Assembly (NCBI RefSeq): GCF_001720395.1
Contig: NZ_MDTU01000001.1
Coordinates: 2,430,918 to 2,478,439, forward strand
DNA from: Piscirickettsia litoralis
GTDB lineage: Bacteria; Pseudomonadota; Gammaproteobacteria; Piscirickettsiales; Piscirickettsiaceae
Length of the DNA: 47,522 nt
Direction: 5' to 3'
Below are positions 27,900 to 37,285 of this stretch, piece by piece. The notes under the pieces were generated by a model. That model saw only the letters and a list, made by a program, of their open reading frames with translations, searched no databases and had not been told where the DNA came from. Position numbers and translations under genes: made by a program. Position 1 is the first letter of the stretch; each line of letters opens with the position of its first letter.

Positions 27900-28408
27900 C
27901 TACTTTCGAATCCTTTGAAAAGAACGTATTGTTAACTTTAATTTTCTATTTTTCACAACTTTTAATTGAGGAGGCTGTGAGACGAGGGCAAGCTTTAATA
28001 TACGCCCTTTGCGAATGTCAAAAGGACGGGCGCTATAAAGCTCTATCACTGTAATTTGTGGGACCGTAAAAAAGCAGGTTTTGCTTTAAATGTCCAAACG
28101 TCTTTACCCGGAGAGCCGACCATATTCGTTTTAGGGGCATCGTAACGGTGTTTGACCGCTTCGATGAGGTTATGATTGTAAGACTTTAAGAACCATAAAT
28201 AGCCTGTGGTTGGGTTGGCCGGAACTTTAATTTCGAAAGTATGGCCTGGTTTAGAAATAACGAGCGCTTTGCTATTGTTAAAGCGCATTGATTGCTGTTG
28301 GTTGGTATTCGTGTTTGCGGTTGCTGCATAGTTTAGGCTGATTGCACCTAAGAATAAGCAGGAAGCTGAAATTAGGCGGCTGTCGCGGATGAATTTAGTA
28401 AATTTCAT
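27900..28408 (-). pseudogene. Chagasin-type (I42) protease inhibitor, exported, frameshifted
   Basis: The N-terminal 120 residues show a signal peptide (cleavage near NYAATA) and the three chagasin loops: NPTTGYLW (loop BC), a middle loop in SPGKDVWTFKA (with the W-F of loop FG region), and after a 6-A run at 28068-28073 (one base short) VPQITVIELYSARPF (loop DE-like RPF). Chagasin-family proteins inhibit papain-like cysteine proteases. The reconstructed frame runs on for about 40 basic residues to a stop at 27900-27902, longer than usual; another indel may hide a nearer stop. The neighbour ydiJ starts 2 bp later. Confidence 0.7.
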
Positions 28409-28478
28409 GAGCTGTCCTTATTTTGAGATTATCTTCATTTAAATTTAATTGAACCTACTTTCTTTTCTTATTTCTATT

Positions 28479-28914
28479 TTAACTATTATTTTTGTGCTTT
28501 TGATTGTTAGCGGCGGGTTCTAAGGGGTAGTTTTTATTGAGAGCAGCAAGGACTGCCAGACTCGCAGGTTTGTTTTCATTTGTGCTATTGATATGGGCTT
28601 TGAGGTAATTATAAACGGTGAAAGCGCGTTCACCATTATTGATTTTGCCATAATGGATTTTAGCATAGCTTAAGCTTTCTTTATCAGCTTTTGCTGCAAA
28701 AGCTAAACGCGTTTGCCTGACCCCTTCAATAAAGCGAATGCAATTGAGTGCAGGTAGCATGGTTTTGTTATTTTTAGGCAGTTCGCGTTTTTCAATTTTG
28801 ACAGCAATCGCACATTCTTTTGCTAATTGGTTGGCTGAATAGAGAGATGCATGAGCATTGAAGCCCAATCCAAACATGAGAAACAATAGAGTGAAAATGA
28901 GATTTTTGCTGCAT
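28479..28914 (-). pseudogene. Exported Rap1a/Tai-like small protein, frameshifted at the start
   Basis: A roughly 144-residue exported protein. The open frame starts at an internal Met (28886), but removing one base from the 5-T run at 28903-28907 joins an upstream ATG at 28914 to give MQQNLIFTLLFLMFGLGFNA, a proper signal peptide ending HA. The mature part has two Cys (KECAIA, LNCIRFIEGV) and a YNYLKAHINSTNENKPASL block, the pattern C-C.FIEGV...V.NYL..HP...PA of the Rap1a/Tai immunity family. Rap1a-type proteins neutralise amidase effectors; no effector (Tae4/Ssp) is adjacent, so this role is not claimed. The similarity is pattern-level. Confidence 0.45.
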
Positions 28915-29007
28915 GGTGAAATTCTCGCTTTACTACAGGCTTGTGATAGAGTTTATTGGGACATTAGCATTCAGATGGAAAAATGTGAAGAGGTTAGGGA
29001 TTTTAGT

Positions 29008-29861
29008 ATGGTTTCAGAGATCAAAATAGTAACAGGCTTTGGCACACTGGGCGCGAAGCGCTGGGGGCAGGGAAGGCATAAGGTATTGGCAATGCATGGC
29101 TGGCTGGATAATGCGGCGAGCTTTGATCATGTCGCACCGTTATTGCAAGATACGGAGTGTGTTGCGCTAGATTTTTTAGGGCACGGCCTGTCAGATCATC
29201 TCGCTAAGCAAACGCCTTACACTCTGGATGTGCAAATTCGGGCGATTGAAGAGGTGATAGAGTATTTAGGCTGGTCGCAATTTTCTATTTTAGGTCATTC
29301 TTTAGGAGCGATTGTTGGGACCTGTATTGCGGCGAGTCATCCGAAGCGAGTGAACAGTTTGGTTTCATTGGATGCTTTAGGGCCTATATCGACAGATTTA
29401 ATGGAGTCAGATCATCCAGTCGCTGAAACGGTGGATAAGATACGTTCACGTAGCAATGCGGCACCTCGTATTTATGAATCGATTGAGCAGATGTATCAGT
29501 CGCGTGCACGAGCCAATCGAGTGGATGCAAAAGTAATACAGGGGTTGGTCGAGCGCAGTGCAAAAGCGGTTGAAGGGGGTGGGTTTGGCGTTTTGACCCA
29601 GCACTGCTTACACAGACGAAATTAAAATATGCGGATGAAGCGGGTGTATTAGCTTTGTTGGAAAAGTTGGAGTGTCCGGTTGCTTTTGTTCGTGCAAAAG
29701 AAGGCATTTTACCGCATAGCGCTTGGTTTGATCGGCGTTTAGCCGCGGTAGCGAAGCTTTATACTTATGAGCTGCCAGGAAGTCATCACTTTCACTTAGA
29801 AGTGCCTGATCAGGTCTCTGAGTGCATCAATGCTTTTTGGCAGCAAACACGCATGACTTGA
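29008..29861 (+). pseudogene. Alpha/beta-fold hydrolase, frameshifted
   Basis: An intact N-terminal frame gives 205 residues from ATG 29008; it has AMHGWLDNAASFDHVAPLL (oxyanion loop), the DFLGHGLSDH strand and the nucleophile elbow LGHSLGAIVGT. The frame breaks at the 5-G run 29575-29579 (one G short), after which WRFDPALLTQTKLKY continues, ending with the catalytic His in GSHHFHLEVPDQV. Total length is about 284 residues, as for typical serine hydrolases of this type. Substrate unknown. The original reading frame extends upstream to 28858, but that region overlaps the divergent gene's start and has no family counterpart. Confidence 0.82.
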
Positions 29862-29906
29862 ATCCAAAGGCGATGGGTGTGACAATAGCTGCGCTAAAAT
29901 TTTTAT

Positions 29907-30467
29907 ATGATGAGGTGGCGTGTGAGTTTACAGCCTATTGTTTGGCAACGTGATGCTACAGTGATTGGGGCAAGTGACCATCGGCAACAATGGTTAGAGA
30001 AGCCTTATTGTTTAACATCGGCGATCAAGCGCGCGACCCATGAATTTTCTGTGCGCGTATTAGCTGAAAGCTCCAAGCCTTTACAAACAGTGTATCAGTC
30101 TGATGATATCGTCTATCAACAAGATCATGCTTGGGAACGTGAAGTTTATCTTTGTGGAGATAACACGCCTTGGGTTTATGCGAGTGTCGTATTTTCTTTG
30201 GCCAAGCCTCCAGAAGTCTTGGAAACTTTGGGTAATCGACCGTTAGGGGAAACCTTGTTTTTTCACCCCGACGGCCGTGATGTTGCCCGTTCGGTGATGG
30301 AATATGCGTGTATCGATCAAGCACAAGACGTTTACTTGCCTGCCTTTAATGTCTCAAACCAAGATAAGCTCTATGCGCGCCGGTCTGTTTTTTCACCGAG
30401 TTGGGGACAGGTATTGGTTGTTGAAGTTTTTCTTGATGCTTTACCTGATTACCCTGAAGAAAACTAG
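29907..30467 (+). CDS. ubiC: Chorismate lyase UbiC
   Basis: A 186-residue protein that converts chorismate to 4-hydroxybenzoate, the first committed step of ubiquinone synthesis. Conserved features are REVYLCGDNTPWVYASVVFS (the conserved Glu-Arg region), LGNRPLGETLF, a Lys/Tyr-Ala-Arg-Arg segment KLYARRSVFS, and QVLVVEVFLDALPDY at the end. Two ATG codons in a row (29907 and 29910) start the frame. It is followed after 15 bp by ubiA, the normal ubiCA arrangement, which supports the call despite low sequence conservation in this family. Confidence 0.9.
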   Translation: MMRWRVSLQPIVWQRDATVIGASDHRQQWLEKPYCLTSAIKRATHEFSVRVLAESSKPLQTVYQSDDIVYQQDHAWEREVYLCGDNTPWVYASVVFSLAKPPEVLETLGNRPLGETLFFHPDGRDVARSVMEYACIDQAQDVYLPAFNVSNQDKLYARRSVFSPSWGQVLVVEVFLDALPDYPEEN

Positions 30468-30482
30468 CTTAAAGGCGAGATT

Positions 30483-31348
30483 ATGGCAGAGTCTATCAAA
30501 GCACAAATTTATCCTTACTTGCAATTGATGCGTCTACATAAACCCATTGGTGTCGTACTGTGCCTATGGCCGTCGTTATGGGCGCTCTGGTTGGCGACTT
30601 CAGGCCATCCTTCTGCATTTTTAGTAACCATCTTTGTAGTCGGTGCGATTGTCGTGCGTGCTGCCGGTTGTGTGATTAATGATTATGCAGATCGCAATTT
30701 TGATGCGCATGTAGCAAGAACGGCATATCGACCTTTGGCCCAAGGACTCATTTCTAAAAAACGAGCCTTGAGCCTTTTTGCTACGTTAGTCTTGATTGCT
30801 TTTCTATTAGTTTTGCAATTGAATACGTTAACGATCCTGCTTTCTGTGGGCTGTATCGTGATGGCCGTGATTTATCCGTTTAGTAAGCGCTTTACTCACT
30901 TTGCCCAGCTGGTTTTAAGTCTGCCGTTTAATTGGGGAGTGATCTTAGCTTATAGTGCAACCATGAATACGATACCGCTGGAGGCATGGATATTATTCGC
31001 TGCTTGCTGTGCTTGGACATTAGCTTATGACACCATGTATGCCATGGTTGATCGAGATGATGATATTAAAATTGGCTTAAAATCCACGGCGATTTTTTTT
31101 GGTAATTATGACAGATTAGCGATTTTAGGCTTTCAAGCGTTATTTATTGCTGGATTAATTTGGTTAGGTTTTTTATTGGGATTAGGGGTTTGGTATTTTA
31201 TTGGCTGCTTAAGCGCGGTAGCCTTTTCGCTTTACCAGCAAAATTAATCTTAAGCAAGAGGGTAAACCTTGTTTTCTGGCATTTATGAACAATAACTGGC
31301 TGGGGGCGGTATTTTTCCTATTTGTCTGCATTAATTTCATTTTTTTAG
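30483..31348 (+). pseudogene. ubiA: 4-hydroxybenzoate octaprenyltransferase UbiA, C-terminal frameshifts
   Basis: UbiA attaches the polyprenyl tail to 4-hydroxybenzoate in the inner membrane. The frame carries both Asp-rich motifs, NDYADRNFDAHV and DRDDDIKIGLKST, and several membrane helices. It stops at 31247 after SLYQQN; dropping one A in the 4-A run 31240-31243 leads on through GKPCFLAFMNNNWLGAVFF to VCINFIF, the usual UbiA tail (E. coli has NNNYVGLVLFLG). A second single-T change in the 7-T run 31340-31346 would place a stop at 31348. As given, that tail reads in frame into glnE. Total about 288 residues. Confidence 0.93.
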
Positions 31349-31371
31349 TGAGTAAGCAAGCAGGAGGGAGC

Positions 31372-34197
31372 ATGAGTATAGTGCAAGGAGCAGAGTTACC
31401 GGATCATAACCTTCCTGCTGAACTTTTAGCGTTATTTTCTAAGTGTTGGGCAGACTGGCTTGCACTCGAATCTATTCCAGAACTTCCTACTGACTTTTAT
31501 AAAACAGTCGCGCGTGTGTGGGTGAGCAGTTGCTTTGTTTCTGATTATTGTTTACAGCAGCCGAAGCAACTTGCTGAACTGTTTAAAAAGCCCTGTCTGG
31601 GTAATGAGTTACTGACTCAAGAAAACTATCGGCAAACCTTATCTGAGATGATTCATGCGGTTAAGAGTATTGATGAATTAAAGCGTGAATTAAGGCTGTT
31701 TCGCCGTACAGAAACTGTACGCATTGCTTGGCGTGCATTGGCAGGCTGGAGTGACGATGAACAGACATTAAGAGAGCTTTCAGCCTTGGCGCATGCTTGT
31801 TTGGTTGAAAGCTTTGACTGGCTGAAGTGTTACTTCAAGCCGATTTATGGTGAGTTAGTGAACGCTGAGTTATTGGTATTGGCGTTAGGTAAGCTCGGCG
31901 GCGGTGAGCTTAACTTTTCTTCGGATATCGATCTTATGTTTGCGAGTCGTGGTGTTGGCATGACCGAGGGCGGCCGCCGTCAGGTTGATGAAAAGTATTA
32001 CTTTAATCAGGTAGCTCAGCATTTAGTTCAGGTACTCAATGAAGTCACAGAAGATGGTTTTGTCTATCGGGTTGATGTGCGTTTGCGCCCTTATGGCAAT
32101 AGTGGACCGTTGGTGATGCCGCTGGATGCGATGGCGGTTTATTATCAGCGTCAGGGCCGAGCGTGGGAGCGTTATGCTTTAGTCAAAGCACAGTTAGTGA
32201 TTGGTTCGGAATCTGGCTTGCAAGAATGGCAGGAGATTGGCCTGCCTTTTGTGTATCGGCGTTATGTGGATTATGGTATTTTCTCGGCGCTCAGAGAGCT
32301 AAGAGAGCAAATTTTGGCGGAGGCCAAGAGAAAGTCAAAAGATTGCATTAAGCGTGGTATTGGTGGGATTCGTGAAGCCGAGTTTAGTGTACAGGCCTTA
32401 CAGCTAGTTTATGGCGGACGCTTAACAGCCTTGCAAACCAGCTCGTTTATTCAAGCATTAATACACAGCCATGATTTAGGGTTAATCAGTCAAGATGATT
32501 TAAATACTCGCTTAGAAGATTATTTATTTTTACGTCGCCTTGAAAACTATTTACAGATGTATGCAGATGGACAGGAACACCAATTGCCGACCGACTCGTT
32601 GGCGTTACTGCGCTTAAGTTATGCTTTAGGCTTTGAAAATGATGAGAAATTTAAAGAGCAACTTAATCGCGTTCAAAAGCGTGTGCATGATTATTTTTTA
32701 GAGTCTGTGCATGTACCAGAAGACAGCATGCAGGCTGTTATTATGCCTTTGGTTGATTTAGAGCATCATCGTTTAGAGGATTTGACTGTTCAGAAAATTA
32801 CCGCTTGGCTAGTGAAATTATCAGTGATTGGCACTGCGGCAGAAATTATTGCGAAACGGGTTAAACGTTTATTTGATTCACGCGCCTGCCGGCAAATGTC
32901 AAAGCAAGCGGCAAAGCGGTTATTAGCGATTTTACCTGCGGTTTGCTTATCGTTACAGGGTCAGAGTAATGAAAGTGCTGTAGAGCAAGTTTTTAACGTA
33001 TTAGAGGCGATTGTTCGTCGTAGTGCTTATCTATCAATGCTTGCTGAGCACCCAGTGGCTTTGCAGCGCTTTGTTGATATTGTTAGCCAGAGTGCGTGGG
33101 TCGCTCAGCATTTACGCGATTACCCGTTTTTATTGGATGATTTGATTACGCCTGGGCAGATCACCGAGTTTGATATTAAAAGTTTAGAAGCGCGTTTGTC
33201 TCGCCAGTTGCATTATTGTGAAGATAACGAAGAACGTCAATTTGAAGCTTTGCGTGAGTTTAAGTTGATGGTGCAAATGCAGGTTGCTGCAGTGTATTTA
33301 GATGGCAGTGCAGATGAATATTTCTCACCTGAGCGCATTTTGAGTAATACTGCAGAAGTCTTGGTTCATGCAGTGTATCATCTTGTTCTAGATAAGTTGA
33401 ACTTAGATGCACAAAGCTGTTCTTTTGCGGTGATTGCCTATGGTAAGCTTGGTTCTGCTGAAATGAATTATGGCTCTGATCTGGATCTGGTGTTTTTGCA
33501 TGATGGCAGCAAGATTGACGGCGCTACAATCAGTCGGCTAGCGCGTAAGATCGTGAATGCATTAACCACACGCACTCAGCAGGGTGTGTTATATGAAGTT
33601 GATACGCGCTTACGCCCTTCGGGAAGCTCTGGCTTGCTCGTGAGTGATATTAATCACTTTGAACGCTATCAGCATCAAGACGCCTGGGATTGGGAGCATC
33701 AAGCGTTAGTTAAAGCGCGCTTTATTTGCGGTCATAAGGAGCTTGCAAAGCACTTTGAGAGAATACGTCGACAGGTGTTGAGCCAAACGCGTGAGCGCCT
33801 TGAGCTTATCGGCAGTATTTGCCAGATGCGTGAGAAAATGCATCAATCATCCAGGCAGAAAACACAAACTTCATCATTAAAATCGATTGCTGGTGGTAGC
33901 ATTGACATTGAATTCATCGCTCAGTATTTTGTGCTGGTTTTCAGTGTAAATTATCCTGAACTTTTGGGCGAACGCGATAGCTTATCTATACTCAAAATAG
34001 CTTTTAAGAGCCAACGGATCAGTGAAGCAGACTATGAGCAGTTAAGTGCAGCCCTAACGCTTTATAAGTCTGCCCTAATGGATCATATTCTGCTCGCTGT
34101 AGAGCCTGTTGATCAATTGCAGCGGCATCGTCACAAGATTCAGCAGCTCTGGCAACAGTGGCAGCAAGGGCAGCTGGATCTGCCATTTGCATCTTAA
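31372..34197 (+). CDS. glnE: Bifunctional glutamine synthetase adenylyltransferase/adenylyl-removing enzyme GlnE
   Basis: About 941 residues (E. coli 946). GlnE adds and removes AMP on glutamine synthetase according to PII signals. Two nucleotidyltransferase domains are seen: GKLGGGELNFSSDIDLMF in the N-terminal half (adenylyl-removing) and YGKLGSAEMNYGSDLDLVF in the C-terminal half (adenylylating), each with the G(S/S)D.D metal motif, plus VDVRLRPYGNSGPLV and VDTRLRPSGSSGLLV. I place the start at ATG 31372 after GCAGGAGG. The open frame begins at 31285, but the extra residues are the UbiA tail, not GlnE. It ends at TAA 34195. Confidence 0.96.
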   Translation: MSIVQGAELPDHNLPAELLALFSKCWADWLALESIPELPTDFYKTVARVWVSSCFVSDYCLQQPKQLAELFKKPCLGNELLTQENYRQTLSEMIHAVKSIDELKRELRLFRRTETVRIAWRALAGWSDDEQTLRELSALAHACLVESFDWLKCYFKPIYGELVNAELLVLALGKLGGGELNFSSDIDLMFASRGVGMTEGGRRQVDEKYYFNQVAQHLVQVLNEVTEDGFVYRVDVRLRPYGNSGPLVMPLDAMAVYYQRQGRAWERYALVKAQLVIGSESGLQEWQEIGLPFVYRRYVDYGIFSALRELREQILAEAKRKSKDCIKRGIGGIREAEFSVQALQLVYGGRLTALQTSSFIQALIHSHDLGLISQDDLNTRLEDYLFLRRLENYLQMYADGQEHQLPTDSLALLRLSYALGFENDEKFKEQLNRVQKRVHDYFLESVHVPEDSMQAVIMPLVDLEHHRLEDLTVQKITAWLVKLSVIGTAAEIIAKRVKRLFDSRACRQMSKQAAKRLLAILPAVCLSLQGQSNESAVEQVFNVLEAIVRRSAYLSMLAEHPVALQRFVDIVSQSAWVAQHLRDYPFLLDDLITPGQITEFDIKSLEARLSRQLHYCEDNEERQFEALREFKLMVQMQVAAVYLDGSADEYFSPERILSNTAEVLVHAVYHLVLDKLNLDAQSCSFAVIAYGKLGSAEMNYGSDLDLVFLHDGSKIDGATISRLARKIVNALTTRTQQGVLYEVDTRLRPSGSSGLLVSDINHFERYQHQDAWDWEHQALVKARFICGHKELAKHFERIRRQVLSQTRERLELIGSICQMREKMHQSSRQKTQTSSLKSIAGGSIDIEFIAQYFVLVFSVNYPELLGERDSLSILKIAFKSQRISEADYEQLSAALTLYKSALMDHILLAVEPVDQLQRHRHKIQQLWQQWQQGQLDLPFAS

Positions 34198-34245
34198 AGC
34201 ATTGCAGCAGATAATGTGTCAAAATTACAAAGGGGTTTTATATCC

Positions 34246-34443
34246 ATGTCGAACCAAAAACCAGTACGTGCTTGTGCCGTACCACGCTATGATGTGACCA
34301 AAAAAGATTTACCATTGTCGTGCCCGATGCCGCAGATGGAAATTTGGGACGCCCACCCACGTGTGTATTTGCCGATTGAAGAAACAGGCACAGCAACCTG
34401 CCCTTACTGTGGTGCAGAATTTCACTTAATCAATAAAAGCTAA
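34246..34443 (+). CDS. Small zinc-finger (CHCC-type) protein
   Basis: A 65-residue protein. It has Cys in LSCPMPQ, a His in DAHPRVYLPI, and a CPYCGAEFHL pair at the end: a C-H-C-C zinc site as in the zf-CHCC family of proteobacteria, related to the NDUFS6-type zinc domain. Function in bacteria is not established. I chose ATG 34246, after AAAGGGG; an upstream ATG at 34216 in the same frame lacks family similarity. It lies between glnE and waaF and may be co-transcribed with the lipopolysaccharide genes. Confidence 0.85.
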   Translation: MSNQKPVRACAVPRYDVTKKDLPLSCPMPQMEIWDAHPRVYLPIEETGTATCPYCGAEFHLINKS

Positions 34444-34449
34444 TTTTTT

Positions 34450-35460
34450 GTGCAAAATATCTTAGTTGTAGGTCCCTCCTGGGTGGGGGACATGATGATG
34501 GCTCAATCTTTATTTAAAGTCTTATTGCAGCAGCACCCTGGTGTTAATATTGATGTACTGGCCCCGGATTGGACTTTTGCGTTGCTCGCGCGTATGCCAG
34601 AGGTGCGAGAGGCTATTTCAGCGCCTTTTGCTCATGGTCAATTTGCCTTTAAAGAACGCATTCGCTTAGGAAAAGTGTTACAAAAAAAGCGTTATGATCA
34701 AGCCATTGTGCTGCCTAATTCTTGGAAATCGGCTCTGGTGCCCTGGGCGGCTAACATCCCTCAGCGTACTGGTTGGCTGGGTGAGTTTCGTTATGGTTTG
34801 CTCAATGATGCAAGAAAACTGGATAAAGAGAAATGCCCTTTGATGGTTCAGCGTATGGTGGCCTTAGCTTACCCTAAAGGTGCTAAAATATTGCCGGCAA
34901 TGTGTCCAAACCCTGAACTTATTGCTGCTGATAAAAATGTTGAGATGGCACTGGCAAAGTTGAAATTAGAGCCTCAATCGCGCCCAGTTTTAGCTTTATC
35001 GCCTGGTGCTGAATTTGGCCCTTCGAAAAAATGGCCGACGGATTATTTTGCAAAGGTTGCCCTTGAGAAAATCCACGCCGGTTGGCAGGTTTGGTTGTTT
35101 GGCTCTAAAAAAGATGAAACCGTAGCAAAAGAGGTGTTAGCAAAAGCGCCAGAATGCATTAATCTTGTCGGCAAGACGAATCTAGAGGAAGCGGTTGACT
35201 TATTATCGGTTGCAGCGCAAGTGGTATCGAATGATTCTGGACTGATGCATATTGCCGCAAGCCTTGGCAAACCGACAGTTGCTATTTATGGCTCGACCGA
35301 CCCTGGTTTTACGCCGCCACTGGGTAAAAAGGTAACGGTGCTAGAAAAAGAGCTAGAGTGTCGACCTTGTTTTAAACGAGAGTGTCCATTAGAGCACCAT
35401 CATTGTATGCAATATATCAAGCCTGATGAAGTTTTACGGGCGCTAGATCAGCTATCATGA
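34450..35460 (+). CDS. waaF: ADP-heptose:LPS heptosyltransferase II WaaF
   Basis: A 336-residue GT9 glycosyltransferase that adds the second L-glycero-D-manno-heptose to the inner core. It begins MQNILVVGPSWVGDMMMAQSL (from GTG 34450), the usual WaaF opening, and includes LSPGAEFGPSKKWP, the donor-binding region NDSGLMHIAASLGKPTVAIY, and the C-terminal cysteine cluster ECRPCFKRECPLEHHHCM. The stop overlaps the start of waaC (ATGA), indicating coupled translation. Confidence 0.96.
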   Translation: MQNILVVGPSWVGDMMMAQSLFKVLLQQHPGVNIDVLAPDWTFALLARMPEVREAISAPFAHGQFAFKERIRLGKVLQKKRYDQAIVLPNSWKSALVPWAANIPQRTGWLGEFRYGLLNDARKLDKEKCPLMVQRMVALAYPKGAKILPAMCPNPELIAADKNVEMALAKLKLEPQSRPVLALSPGAEFGPSKKWPTDYFAKVALEKIHAGWQVWLFGSKKDETVAKEVLAKAPECINLVGKTNLEEAVDLLSVAAQVVSNDSGLMHIAASLGKPTVAIYGSTDPGFTPPLGKKVTVLEKELECRPCFKRECPLEHHHCMQYIKPDEVLRALDQLS

Positions 35461-36494
35461 AAGTTCTCATTGTTAAAACATCATCACTCGGGGATGTGAT
35501 TCACACCTTGCCAGCTTTAACGGATGCTCTGCATAAGATTCCTAACCTTGAAGTTGATTGGTTGGTGGAAGAAGGCTTGGCTGAAATCCCTAGTTGGCAC
35601 CCAGCGGTTAAAAGTGTTATTCCGGTGGCTTTGCGGCGTTGGCGTAAAAATTGGCGTAAGGCTTGGTCTTCGGGTGAGTTAAAGACGTGTATTCAGCAAC
35701 TAAAACAAACGCCCTATGATAAGGTCATTGATGCACAAGGCTTATGGAAAAGTGCTTTGCTTGCGGTGTGGGCACAAGGGGAACGAGTAGGCTTAAATCA
35801 GCGCAGCGCTAAAGAGAAAGGTTTATCATTATTGTATGAAAAAACCGTGGATGTGCCTAAAGGCCAACATGCAGTTGAGCGAGTTAGGCAATTATTTGCC
35901 AAGGCGCTAGGTTATAACTTATCCAGCTTAGAATTAGATTATGGCTTAGATTCAAAGTCTAGTCAGACTCTTTTAAGCAATCATGAAGAGTATCTAGTAT
36001 TTTTGCATGGCACGGCTTGGCAAACGAAAAAATGGCCGGTGAGTTATTGGCGAGCGCTCTGCCAACTTGCAGCTTGTGCGAATATGAAAGTGAAACTCCC
36101 CTGGGGCAGTGAGAGCGAAAAAGAAACAGCTTTGCAAATTGCTAAGGGCTATGAGCATGTTACTGTACTGGACAAAATGACGCTAGCGCAGATGAGGGAG
36201 TGTTTACAAGCGGCAAAGGGGGTGGTTGCTGTAGATACGGGACTTGGGCATTTATCTGCGGCATTGGCGGTGCCTTGTGTGTCTGTCTATGGGCCAACAA
36301 ACCCCGTATTAACATCAACTTATGGGAAGAATCAGCGGCATTTGCATGCTGATTTTCATTGTGCGCCATGTTTGAGTCGACGTTGCCAATACGATGATGA
36401 TCAAAAGTCACCCTGGCCCCCCTGTTTTGCAACCGTGCAACCTGCCACAGTTTGGAGTACACTAGGCCAATTAATGAGTGGAGTGCGACCTTGA
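35457..36494 (+). CDS. waaC: LPS heptosyltransferase I WaaC
   Basis: A 345-residue GT9 enzyme adding the first heptose to Kdo2-lipid A. N-terminus MKVLIVKTSSLGDVIHTLPA, then VIDAQGLWKSALLA, the LPWGSESEKETA segment, and VDTGLGHLSAALAVPCVSVYGPTNP with a C-terminal CAPCLSRRC. The length is somewhat greater than E. coli WaaC (319). It overlaps waaF upstream by 4 bp and the next glycosyltransferase downstream (TTGA) by 4 bp, so the block is a tight operon. Confidence 0.95.
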   Translation: MKVLIVKTSSLGDVIHTLPALTDALHKIPNLEVDWLVEEGLAEIPSWHPAVKSVIPVALRRWRKNWRKAWSSGELKTCIQQLKQTPYDKVIDAQGLWKSALLAVWAQGERVGLNQRSAKEKGLSLLYEKTVDVPKGQHAVERVRQLFAKALGYNLSSLELDYGLDSKSSQTLLSNHEEYLVFLHGTAWQTKKWPVSYWRALCQLAACANMKVKLPWGSESEKETALQIAKGYEHVTVLDKMTLAQMRECLQAAKGVVAVDTGLGHLSAALAVPCVSVYGPTNPVLTSTYGKNQRHLHADFHCAPCLSRRCQYDDDQKSPWPPCFATVQPATVWSTLGQLMSGVRP

Positions 36495-37283
36495 AAGTTT
36501 CGGCCTATGTCATCGCCTACAATGAAGAAGAGAAGATTAGAGATTGTGTTCAGACTTTACTCTGGGCCGATGAGATTATTGTTGCGGACTCTGGTAGCAC
36601 GGACAGAACGGCCAAGTGGGCGGAAGCGCTTGGTGCGAAGGTCGTACAAGTGCCCTTTAATGGTTTTGGTGATTTGCGTAATCAGGCCATCTCACACTGT
36701 ACGGGGGATTGGATCTTTAGCCTAGATTCAGATGAACGTTGCACTGCTGAAGCTCGCGATGAAATTGTTGAGATTGTTAATAATGCTGAAAGTTTGGATA
36801 TTTATCTAGTGCCTAGGCGCAACATTTTTTTTAGGGCGCTGGATTAAGCACTCGGGTTGGTATCCTAATTACCGTCAGCCGCAATTATTTCGTCGCGGCA
36901 AGATGAGTTATGATTTAAAGCCAGTTCATGAAGGGTATATCTCTCATAGTGACAAAGAGATTGGTGAACTAAAATCTTCTATCTGGCAAATTCCCTTTAA
37001 AAACTTAGATGAAGTCGTACATAAGGCCAATCGTTATTCGACCTTGGGGGTGGATAAACTGATTGAGCGCGGTAAACAAGGCTCTTTTGCCAAGGCGCTA
37101 TTTCATGGTTTTTGGTCGTTTTTAAAGCATTATGTATTAAAACGTGGTTTTTTAGATGGTTGGCCAGGGTTTATTATCGCTTTAGGCAATTTTGAAGGGA
37201 CGTTTTATCGCCATGCTAAGCTCACTGAGCGTCAAGCGGGGTGGCAGTTACCTAAAAGCGAAAAGGTAATGAAAAAAGACTAA
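36491..37283 (+). pseudogene. Family 2 glycosyltransferase, WaaE-like LPS core enzyme, frameshifted
   Basis: Two frames give about 263 residues. The start is TTG 36491 (TTGA overlap with waaC) giving KVSAYVIAYNEEEKIRDC; the GT2 fold shows ADEIIVADSGSTDRT and the metal-binding DSDER region, then after an 8-T run (36825-36832, 7 needed) GRWIKHSGWYPNYRQPQLFR, QLFRRG and a C-terminal hydrophobic segment. This follows the WaaE (beta-1,4-glucosyltransferase of the LPS inner core) type, with HEGYISHS and WPGFIIALGNFEGTFYRHAK. Acceptor is presumably heptose in the core; linkage is inferred. Confidence 0.85.
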
Positions 37284-37285
37284 TC

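Noticed and set aside
31285-31371. Long GlnE starting at 31285
   Set aside because: The extra residues (NNNWLGAVFF) match the end of UbiA, and a good ribosome-binding site sits before ATG 31372.
36160-36462. Minus-strand ORF of 100 residues inside waaC
   Set aside because: Shadow frame of a clear heptosyltransferase; no ribosome-binding site or family motif.
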